The notes under the pieces: generated by a model | The model's input: only the letters and a program-made list of their open reading frames with translations | The model's database searches: none | Told to the model about the DNA's origin: nothing | Assembly: GCA_005884925.1 (NCBI GenBank) | Contig: VAYU01000017.1 | Span: 1 to 45,717 of the forward strand | Reading direction: 5' to 3' | Length of the DNA stretch: 45,717 nucleotides | From: Actinomycetota bacterium | Lineage (GTDB): Bacteria; Actinomycetota; UBA4738; HRBIN12 | Shown here: one piece after another, positions 15,200-21,970 of the stretch | Numbering within the stretch: the first letter of the stretch is position 1 | How the letters are laid out: every line of letters begins with the position of its first letter | Made by a program: the position numbers and the translations under genes

Positions 15200-15650
15200 T
15201 GCTCGAACTTGGGCTCGAAGGAGCCATGCTCGGCGAGCCGCTCGAGGTCGCACCGCCAGTCACCGTCACCGTGATCGTGGCGGTGGGCCCGACCGCGGAA
15301 TGGTCGGCGTGCCGGAGCGAGGCTTCGATCGTGTGCTGCCCCGACGAGAGGCCCTGGACCTGCGCCGAGTCGCTGTACACCAGCTGATACCCGCCGCTGT
15401 CGCAGCTCGCACCGTCGAAGCAAAGATGGACGTGATCCTCGCCGGTGCTCGGGTCGCCGAGGGGAACGCTCGCGTCCAGCTTCACGGTGAAGGGCTCGCT
15501 CACGTTCGCGCCGTCCGCAGGCGACGAGATCGTCAGGGTCGGGGCGCCCCCGCCCGCCGACGTGCTGGTTCCCTTCGAGCAGGCCGCGGCGAGGACCCCG
15601 AACGCGAGGGTCGCAACGAGGATCGTTCGCACGCTGATCGAGCTCCGCAT
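15183..15650 (-). CDS. Lipoprotein with an Ig-like domain
   Basis: 155 residues from ATG 15650 with a very good AAGGAGAT ribosome site. Signal peptide RTILVATLAFGVLAAAC with lipobox cysteine at residue 24. The mature part has a Gly/Ser linker, then a beta-sandwich-like region (TISSPADGANVSEPFTVKLD, later QGLSSGQHTIEASLRHADHS) like the bacterial Ig-type domains found in actinobacterial surface lipoproteins. The H-V-H-L-C-F stretch and two cysteines are notable. The C-terminus is Ser/Pro-rich. Translationally overlaps the cytochrome b561 gene, so they are likely co-expressed. Confidence 0.7.
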   Translation of the reverse strand: MRSSISVRTILVATLAFGVLAAACSKGTSTSAGGGAPTLTISSPADGANVSEPFTVKLDASVPLGDPSTGEDHVHLCFDGASCDSGGYQLVYSDSAQVQGLSSGQHTIEASLRHADHSAVGPTATITVTVTGGATSSGSPSMAPSSPSSSSVPGY

Positions 15651-15708
15651 GGCGGATCTCCTTTCCGTCGTTATCACCAAGGTAGTACCGACGGGCCGGC
15701 CAACCGGT

Positions 15709-18303
15709 TCAAGCAAGTTCTTCTTGGAATACGCGTTCCATCGCGCGGCGGCATCTCCTCGTGATGCGCAAGTAGTCATCGATGAACGCCTGGCGGGGGT
15801 ACTCCTCGTACCCCAGGCGCCGGGCGAGCGCCGTCTGCTGGTCCGGCGCCGCAGGCACCGCCTCCGCGTGCACCCGCCGGTCCACCTCGAGCGCGTTCTT
15901 CACGTCGGCGAGGAACACGAACGCCTCCCCCAGGTCCCGCGCGACCGTCTGCTCGACCAGGCGTCGTTCGGCGAGCCGCTCGATCGCCTCCAGCGTCCGG
16001 GGCGTGCGCAGATCCTGGTCCGCACCCGCGTAGCGGAGCAGCAGCAACTCGGCCGCGAACTGCACGTCGGCGAGGGAGCCATATCCGAGCTTGAAATGGA
16101 ACCGGTCGGCCTCGGGCGGCTTCACGCGCTCGCGCTCGATCCGTTCGCGCATCCGGCGCATCTCGACCGCTCGGTCGACCGTGACGCCGTCGGGCGGGTA
16201 CGCGACATCGGCCGCGGCCGACTCGAACCGCCGCCCGAGCGCGCGGTCGCCCGCGACGGCGCGCGTCCGGAGGAGCGCCTGGGATTCCCACGGCTCGGCG
16301 TAGCGCTCCCAGTACTCCAGGAACCCGGCGATCGAACGCGCGAGCGGGCCGTTGCGGCCCTCCGGCCGGAGGTCGGCGTCGATCTCCCATCCGGCATCGC
16401 GGACGAGCTGCATCACCCGCTCCCCCGCCGCCACGCCGTGAGCCAGGTCGTCGGGCCCCTCACCCTCGTAGACGAACATGACGTCCAGGTCGCTCGCGAA
16501 GTTCAGCTCGCGGGCGCCGAGCTTGCCCAAGCCGATCACGGCGAAGGGCACGGTCGGCGCGGCGCGGTCGACCGCGTCCGCAAGGACGCGGTCGGCGACC
16601 TCGGTGATCGCGTCGCCGGTCGCGCGCGGCGTGAGCTCGCGCGCGGCGTAGCGGGCCACCACGCGTACGAGCGCGGCATCCGCGTCGTCGGCGTACACCG
16701 CATCATCCGCGAGCGCGCGGAGCCGCTCGGGGTCGGCGACGAGCAGATCCGTCGCGAACCGCGACGCGCCGACCACGTGAGCCAGCCGGCGTGCCGCGCC
16801 GGGGTCGGTGGCCAGGGCGTCGGCCGGGCCCCGGCGAGCGCCCACCGCCTCGCCGACGCGCTCCAACCGGACGAGCGCGGCGCCGGGGTCGGCCGCGAGC
16901 GCCAACGCGGGCGCCATGACCGGGAAGACGTTGCGAACGACCTTGCCCAGCCGCGTGTCGGCGTCCACGACGCGGGCGAGCACGTCGTAGCTCCGCGACG
17001 GCTCGGCGAAGCCCAGCCCTTCGAGGAGCTCCTCGGTCGCGGCGCGGTCGATCCCCGGTCGTGGGTGCGCGGGGCCCGCGAACGCCTCCAGCAGTGGCCG
17101 ATAGAAGAGCCGCTCGTGGATCCCGCGGACCAACGTCGTCGTCCGGTCGTACTCACGCTGCAGCGCGGCGGCGTCGGAGAGACCGAGCGAACGCGCGAGC
17201 GCCGTGCGTGCCGGGCCGCCGGGCGGAAGGTCGTGCGTCTGCAGATCGCGGACCATCTGGAGCCGGTGCTCCAGCCGCCGGAGGAAGCGGTAGGCGTCGG
17301 CCAGCGCCGCCGCGTCGGGCGCTGCGACGTATCCCTCGGCCGAAAGCGCCGCGAGCGCCGCGAGCGTGTTCGGCGAGCGCAGCGACGGGTCGCGCCGCCC
17401 GTGGACGATCTGCAGCAGCTGCACCGCGAACTCGACGTCGCGGATCCCGCCCCGGCCGCGCTTTACCTCGGTCAGCTCCTTGCCGCGCTGCCGGACATAC
17501 TCCTCCAGCCGAACCTTCGTCCTTCGAACCTCGTCGATCGCCGCGAGCTCCAGATGATCGGGATAGACGAACGGCTCGACCCCGGCGACGAAGACCTCGC
17601 CGAGCGCGAGGTCGCCCGCGGCCGCTCGGGCCTTGATCATCGCCTGGCGCTCCCAGGTGGCGGACTCGCGCTCGTAGTACGCCAGGGTCGCCTCGAGCGA
17701 CCGGCTCAATGCGGCGCTGCGGCCTCCCGGCCGCAGCGCCGCATCCACCTTGAACGCGATCCCGTCCTCGGTCTGTTCGGAGAGCGTCCGGACCAGCTGC
17801 GTCGCGCCCGGGTCGTCGGCCCCGTGCACGAGCAGCAGGTCGATGTCGGACGCGTAGTTCAGCTCGCGGCCGCCCCATTTCCCGAGCGCGATCACCGCAA
17901 GGTTCTCTGGACACGCGGCCTGCACGCAGGCATCGGCGATGTCGCTGATCTCGCGGACGACGTCGTCGACGGCCGCACCCGCCAGGTCGCGTGCCGCCAC
18001 CCGGAGGATCGCGCGACGCCGGAAGCGTCGCAGCCCGGCGGTGATGCCGAGACGCTCGACGTCGGCCGCGATCTCGCGGTCGAGCGCAGGCCGATCCCGT
18101 TCGGACGGATCGGCGACCGCCGCCGCTTCGTCCGGGTGCCGCACGAGGAAGTCGCCTGCCGCCGTGGAGAAGCCGAGCAGCCGGATCACTTCTTCGCTGT
18201 GCAACTCGACGCCGGCGTCGCGCACGCGCTCCCACGCGACCCGCGCGAGCTCGGGGTCGGGTGCGAGCACGAACCGCTCGTCCAGCACCTCGCCCTCGTT
18301 CAC
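15709..18303 (-). CDS. glnE: Bifunctional glutamine synthetase adenylyltransferase/adenylyl-removing enzyme
   Basis: 864 residues from GTG 18303, whose GTGA overlaps the upstream stop; a frame extension to 18510 is discarded. Two nucleotidyltransferase domains are visible: N-terminal LGKWGGRELNYASDIDLLLV (near residue 148, adenylyl removal) and C-terminal LGKLGARELNFASDLDVMFV (near 600, adenylylation), each with the G-G/A-RELN..SD(I/L)D metal motif, separated by the helical regulatory linker. It modifies the active-site-proximal tyrosine of GlnA according to nitrogen status. The substrate GlnA is encoded 5.5 kb upstream; no PII gene is in the window. Actinobacterial GlnE is usually about 1000 residues, so this is a short form. 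Confidence 0.92.
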   Translation of the reverse strand: MNEGEVLDERFVLAPDPELARVAWERVRDAGVELHSEEVIRLLGFSTAAGDFLVRHPDEAAAVADPSERDRPALDREIAADVERLGITAGLRRFRRRAILRVAARDLAGAAVDDVVREISDIADACVQAACPENLAVIALGKWGGRELNYASDIDLLLVHGADDPGATQLVRTLSEQTEDGIAFKVDAALRPGGRSAALSRSLEATLAYYERESATWERQAMIKARAAAGDLALGEVFVAGVEPFVYPDHLELAAIDEVRRTKVRLEEYVRQRGKELTEVKRGRGGIRDVEFAVQLLQIVHGRRDPSLRSPNTLAALAALSAEGYVAAPDAAALADAYRFLRRLEHRLQMVRDLQTHDLPPGGPARTALARSLGLSDAAALQREYDRTTTLVRGIHERLFYRPLLEAFAGPAHPRPGIDRAATEELLEGLGFAEPSRSYDVLARVVDADTRLGKVVRNVFPVMAPALALAADPGAALVRLERVGEAVGARRGPADALATDPGAARRLAHVVGASRFATDLLVADPERLRALADDAVYADDADAALVRVVARYAARELTPRATGDAITEVADRVLADAVDRAAPTVPFAVIGLGKLGARELNFASDLDVMFVYEGEGPDDLAHGVAAGERVMQLVRDAGWEIDADLRPEGRNGPLARSIAGFLEYWERYAEPWESQALLRTRAVAGDRALGRRFESAAADVAYPPDGVTVDRAVEMRRMRERIERERVKPPEADRFHFKLGYGSLADVQFAAELLLLRYAGADQDLRTPRTLEAIERLAERRLVEQTVARDLGEAFVFLADVKNALEVDRRVHAEAVPAAPDQQTALARRLGYEEYPRQAFIDDYLRITRRCRRAMERVFQEELA

Positions 18304-18602
18304 GACTGCCCTGGTCGCCGCCGGGCGAGCCACTCCATCAGCATGAATGCGAGGAGCACGATCGCGAGCAGCGCCGCGCCACCAGCCGCCGCGCTCCGCA
18401 GCGCCGCGTGGTCGCGCGCCAGCCATACGTGGAACACGAGGACGATCGCGAGGAACATCCCGTAGCCCGCCGCAGCCGTCGCGGCCAGGTAGCGGATGAA
18501 CGCGGGCCATGGGAAGCGCGACAGCGGGGGTCCCGTCGGCTCAGCGTTCGTCGTGACGAGCGGCGGGATGATCCGCCGCCAGATCTCTCCGGCAGGAACC
18601 AT
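18300..18602 (-). CDS. Small membrane protein upstream of glnE
   Basis: 100 residues from ATG 18602. Two membrane spans (YLAATAAAGYGMFLAIVLVF and AAAGGAALLAIVLLAFMLM) after a short cytosolic N-terminus beginning MVPAGEIWRRIIPPL. It overlaps its neighbours on both sides (TGATG with the gene before, GTGA with glnE), so the three are translated as one unit. No family recognised; conservation with glnE would point to a role in nitrogen sensing or membrane association, which is inference. Confidence 0.6.
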   Translation of the reverse strand: MVPAGEIWRRIIPPLVTTNAEPTGPPLSRFPWPAFIRYLAATAAAGYGMFLAIVLVFHVWLARDHAALRSAAAGGAALLAIVLLAFMLMEWLARRRPGQS

Positions 18603-18820
18603 CACGTTCGCAAGAAGAAGCTCCAGCCGCGGACGAACAGATGCCACCCGATCCACAGCCACACGCCGAACACGATCGAACGTCCCAGGAGCGGCCGCAT
18701 CGCCGACCGGAAGATCTCCGACATCGTCGGCCACGTCGGCGCGTAGACGAGCGCGAGCCCCTGCCACACGAGGAAGGCCGCCACGATGACCACCCATCCC
18801 GCGATCCCGACCGTTCGCAT
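18602..18820 (-). CDS. Small membrane protein, first gene of the glnE unit
   Basis: 72 residues from ATG 18820 with GGAGG just before it. Two hydrophobic spans (GWVVIVAAFLVWQGLALVY and SIVFGVWLWIGWHLFVRGW), the second rich in Trp/His. Looks like the DUF6186-type small actinobacterial membrane proteins, from memory. Stop overlaps the next start (TGATG). Divergent from the toxin-antitoxin operon. Confidence 0.6.
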   Translation of the reverse strand: MRTVGIAGWVVIVAAFLVWQGLALVYAPTWPTMSEIFRSAMRPLLGRSIVFGVWLWIGWHLFVRGWSFFLRT

Positions 18821-18860
18821 CACGCCTCCTCGCAGAGTTTGCCCGAGCCTATGACGAAGA

Positions 18861-18896
18861 TCAGGCGTTGAAAGCCTGACCAGGATTCTGTACACT
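18861..18896 (+). promoter_or_regulatory. Toxin-antitoxin promoter with operator palindrome
   Basis: 35 box TTGAAA (18868-18873), 17-bp spacer, 10 box TACACT (18891-18896). A perfect inverted repeat TCAGGC-n7-GCCTGA (18861-18866 / 18874-18879) embraces the 35 box and is a natural binding site for the Phd-type antitoxin. The antitoxin ATG lies 7 nt after the 10 box, so the transcript is probably leaderless. Confidence 0.65.
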
Positions 18897-18903
18897 TGCG
18901 GCG

Positions 18904-19176
18904 ATGACGAAGACGGTGCCCTTCACCGAAGCGCGGGCGAAGCTCAGCGACCTCCTCGACGAGCTCGAGACGCAACACGAGCACGTGATCATCACGCGGA
19001 ACGGCCGACCGGCCGCAGTCCTCGTCTCCGCCGACGAACAAGAGGTCTTGGAGGAGACCCTCGAGATCCTCCAAGACGAGGAACTCCTTCAGGCTCTCCA
19101 TGACAGCGATGAGGACGTGAAGAGCGGTCGCCTTACGACGCTCAAAGAGATGAGACGCGAACTCGGCCTTGGCTGA
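18904..19176 (+). CDS. Type II antitoxin, Phd/YefM family
   Basis: 90 residues. The N-terminal DNA-binding part reads MTKTVPFTEARAKLSDLLDE and VIITRNGRPAAVLVSADE, the classic Phd/YefM fold, followed by an acidic helical C-terminus that would wrap the toxin. It overlaps the toxin start by 8 nt. Autorepression through the palindrome at 18861-18879 is expected from the family. Confidence 0.88.
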   Translation: MTKTVPFTEARAKLSDLLDELETQHEHVIITRNGRPAAVLVSADEQEVLEETLEILQDEELLQALHDSDEDVKSGRLTTLKEMRRELGLG

Positions 19177-19441
19177 GCTGCTCCTCACCAGGCGAGCACG
19201 CCAGGATCTCGAAGCCCTTCCTCGCCTCTTCCAGGAGGCCATCCTCGACACCTTGGCGCTGTTGGAGATCCGACCCGAGGAACTCGGGAAGGAGCTGCGG
19301 GGTCGCCTCCGAGGTCTGTGGTCGTGCCGAGTGGGGAACTACCGGATCCTGTACACGATCGAGAGCAAGGGCAGGAGCGCTCGCGTGATCGTTCGGGCCA
19401 TCCGTCACCGGGCGGTCGCCTACCGGCGCAGGCGGAGTTAA
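19169..19441 (+). CDS. Type II toxin, RelE/ParE family
   Basis: 90 residues from TTG 19169, overlapping the antitoxin. RelE/ParE features: LLLTRRARQDLEALP at the start, LRGLWSCRVGNYRILYTI (the R-xGxYRilY strand) and a C-terminal IRHRAVAYRR strand with the basic/aromatic residues used in mRNA cleavage by RelE enzymes. Likely ribosome-dependent RNase. The pair sits between the glnE unit and glnA2, breaking a linkage seen in mycobacteria. Confidence 0.85.
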   Translation: MAELLLTRRARQDLEALPRLFQEAILDTLALLEIRPEELGKELRGRLRGLWSCRVGNYRILYTIESKGRSARVIVRAIRHRAVAYRRRRS

Positions 19442-19480
19442 CCGTCGCGTAACCGCGTCCCCACCAGGCGTAGGTACGGT
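19438..19480 (+). promoter_or_regulatory. glnA2 promoter with GlnR-like box
   Basis: TTAAC (19438-19442), 6 bp, GTAAC (19449-19453): the same 5-n6-5 spacing as in front of glnA. A 10 box TACGGT (19475-19480) follows, 7 nt before the ATG at 19488, so the message is probably leaderless and the box sits at about -50 to -35. It overlaps the end of the toxin gene. Confidence 0.55.
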
Positions 19481-19487
19481 GACTTCC

Positions 19488-20813
19488 ATGCCGAGCGCCG
19501 AAGCTGAGTACGTCCTGCGCACCGTCGAGGAACGAGGGATCCGGTTCGTCCGGCTGTGGTTCACGGACGTCCTTGGCTTCCTCAAGTCCTTCACGATCAC
19601 CTCGCAGGAGCTCGAAGGAGCCTTCGCCGACGGGATGGGGTTCGACGGGTCCTCGATCGAGGGGTTCAGCCGGATCCAGGAATCCGACATGATCGCCGTC
19701 CCCGACGCCGCGACCTTCCAGCTGATCCCGTGGACGACCGAGCAGCCGGTCGCACGGATGTTCTGCGACGTCTACGAACCGGACGGCTCACCGTTCGACG
19801 GCGATCCTCGCGGCGTGCTCAAGCGCCAGCTCCAACGCGCCGCCGATCTGGGCTTCACCTTCTACGTCGGTCCCGAGCTCGAGTACTTCTACTTCAAGGC
19901 CGAGGACGATCCAACGTTCCTCGACAAGGGGGGGTACTTCGACGAGACGCCCCTGGACGTCGCAACCGACTACCGCAAGCGCACGGTTGTGTACCTCGAG
20001 TCCATGGGCATCCCGGTCGAGTACGTCCACCACGAGGTCGCCCCCTCCCAGCACGAGATCGATCTGCGTTACGCCGACGCGCTCACGATGGCCGACAACG
20101 TGATGACGTACCGGATCACGGTGAAGGAGGTCGCCGAGGAGTTCGGGATCTACGCGACGTTCATGCCGAAGCCGGTCGCGGGCGTCAACGGCAGCGGGAT
20201 GCACACGCATCAGTCCCTCTTCGAGGGAGACCGCAACGCCTTCTTCGACGACACCGACGAGTACCACCTGACGAAGACCGCGAAGCACTACATCGGGGGG
20301 CTCTTGCAGCACGCACCGGAGATCACCCTTGTCACTAACCAGTGGGTCAACTCGTACAAGCGGCTGGTGCCGGGGTTCGAGGCCCCGGTGTATGTCTGCT
20401 GGGCCCGGCGCAACCGCAGTGCCCTCGTCCGCGTCCCCCAGTACAAGCCCGGCAAGGAGGAAGCCACGAGGATCGAATACCGGTCGCCCGACCCGGCGTG
20501 CAACCCCTACCTGGCCTTCGCCGCCATGCTGGCGGCCGGGCTCGCCGGGATCGAGGCAGAGATCGACCTTCCTCCGGAAGCCTCGAACAACATCTACGAG
20601 ATGACCCCGGAGGAGCGAGAGACCGCCGGGATCGCCTCCCTTCCCGAGGATCTCCCGGACGCGATCGCGTTGGCCGAGCGGTCCCAGGTCCTCCGGGATG
20701 TGCTCGGTGAGCACGTCCACGAGTTCCTGATCCGCAACAAGCGCGAGGAATGGGACGCCTACAAGTCCTACGTGACGCCTTACGAGCTGGAGCGCTACCT
20801 TCCGATCCTCTAG
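19488..20813 (+). CDS. glnA2: Second glutamine synthetase type I (GlnA2, GSI-alpha type)
   Basis: 441 residues. The opening VLRTVEERGIRFVRLWFTDVLG is nearly that of mycobacterial GlnA2. Active-site motifs: [54 protein letters not shown] and RIEYRSPDPACNPYLAF. The GSI-beta insertion is absent, and the loop corresponding to the adenylylation site reads NNIYEMTPEER, the alpha-type form, so control by GlnE is doubtful. I prefer ATG 19488 to GTG 19479 because it lies 7 nt from the 10 box. The GlnR-like box upstream predicts nitrogen control. Confidence 0.92.
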   Translation: MPSAEAEYVLRTVEERGIRFVRLWFTDVLGFLKSFTITSQELEGAFADGMGFDGSSIEGFSRIQESDMIAVPDAATFQLIPWTTEQPVARMFCDVYEPDGSPFDGDPRGVLKRQLQRAADLGFTFYVGPELEYFYFKAEDDPTFLDKGGYFDETPLDVATDYRKRTVVYLESMGIPVEYVHHEVAPSQHEIDLRYADALTMADNVMTYRITVKEVAEEFGIYATFMPKPVAGVNGSGMHTHQSLFEGDRNAFFDDTDEYHLTKTAKHYIGGLLQHAPEITLVTNQWVNSYKRLVPGFEAPVYVCWARRNRSALVRVPQYKPGKEEATRIEYRSPDPACNPYLAFAAMLAAGLAGIEAEIDLPPEASNNIYEMTPEERETAGIASLPEDLPDAIALAERSQVLRDVLGEHVHEFLIRNKREEWDAYKSYVTPYELERYLPIL

Positions 20814-20837
20814 TTCTTCTGACCTAGTCCTGTCCTG

Positions 20838-20866
20838 TTGACGCCATAGGGCAACCGGGGGATGAT
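20838..20866 (+). promoter_or_regulatory. Promoter of the secreted-protein gene
   Basis: TTGACG (20838-20843), 17-bp spacer, GATGAT (20861-20866; four of six consensus bases). Start near 20873, giving a 60-nt leader with a GGAGGTG ribosome site before GTG 20932. Confidence 0.5.
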
Positions 20867-20931
20867 GCGGGTTCTGGTCTGGGGCGCGCCGGGCCTCCCG
20901 GAATGAATCGGCGACCGCCGGAGGTGGATCT

Positions 20932-21907
20932 GTGAAAGGCACGAAGCTTCGTTCGATTGCTGCCGTCGTGACGCTGACGCTCGCGATGGTTGGGCTGTTC
21001 TCCACCATGGCGCTGGGCGCCACGAAGTTCCAGTTGGTGTTCGTCCCGGGGCACCAGCCGCGCGACGCGGAACTGGACCACACGATCAGGGCCGCCGATC
21101 TCAATGACACGGCCGCCTTCGTTGAGGTCCAGCTCACGGACGCATCCGGGAACCCCGTCGCGACCAAGGGGGTCCTCGTCGGCTTCAAGCTCGCGACCGG
21201 AACCGGCTTCGCGAGCGGCACGTTGACCGTCGTCCCGCAGATGACGGACGACAGCGGCATCGCGACTTTCGGCGAAGGGACCCTTTCGATCGGCACGAAG
21301 AACGAGCCTCAATTCACCGACTACGCCCTCGTGCCCGTAACGACGAAGGGAGCACTGATCACCGGCCCGGCCTCGAACGGGTTCGACATCTGGGAGGACG
21401 GCGAGGCGTGCACGGGAGGCGCCGACACGTGCGTTGCAAGCCTCCGGGGCGGGAACGAGCAGTACACGCTGGGAGCCGCGGGGTCATTAGGGGCAAGCCA
21501 GCTGACGGGGGTCCTCCCCGGCCTGACGTGCCTCAAGCAGAAGGCGATCTTCTCGAACACCGTCTTCTCGTACGCGACCACCGGAAATGCCCCACTTGCC
21601 CCGGTTCGGCTCTCGACCCACATCACCAGCGATGACTGGCGGGCGTCTTCGAACAAGCCAGGCCCACGCCGACTGGTGTATCGGGCTGGTCGATCCCGGC
21701 CCGTGGATCGCGAACGGAGCCAGTTACCGGCAACTCGACACGGATGGAAACGGCGTGCTTGACCTGTACGTCGCCCTCGCGCCGAACTGCCCCGTCTCGA
21801 ACCCGTCCGGATCGGCACCCTGCATCGCGAACCAGAACCCGGATGGTACTGGAGGCAGCATCACGACCGGGTGGCTCCCCGGCGGAGACCCGCCCCGCCG
21901 CACCTGA
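20932..21907 (+). pseudogene. Secreted Ig-like protein, interrupted by one frameshift
   Basis: GTG 20932 with a GGAGGTG site. Signal peptide (SIAAVVTLTLAMVGLFSTMALGA), then an Ig-like (Big-1-style) region: AAFVEVQLTDASGNPVATKG, TVVPQMTDDSGIATFGEG. Around 21655 the reading frame shifts by one base: the first frame continues into an Arg-rich sequence to 21762, while the sensible continuation QAHADWCIGLVDPGPW, then RQLDTDGNGVLDLYVALAPN, lies in the other frame and ends at 21907. Restored, it would be about 325 residues. DTDGNGVLDLY resembles a calcium-binding loop. Either a real lesion or a sequencing/assembly error. Function unknown; probably surface-exposed or released. Confidence 0.65.
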
Positions 21908-21934
21908 TACAAGGCTGCAACCTGCGGAAACAGG

Positions 21935-21963
21935 GTCTACGCCCGGCATAGCCGGGCGTAGAC
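21935..21963 (+). terminator. Perfect hairpin abutting the cyclase start
   Basis: 13-bp perfect stem (GTCTACGCCCGGC with its complement) and ATA loop, ending 8 bp before the GTG at 21971. No T-tract. It may terminate the upstream transcript. It also contains the 10 box TAGACT, so it may be a DNA operator instead. Confidence 0.45.
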
Positions 21964-21970
21964 TCCTGGC

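Noticed and set aside
15445-18465. 1006-residue plus-strand frame
   Set aside because: Antisense of glnE; biased Arg/Asp/Val composition typical of shadow frames.
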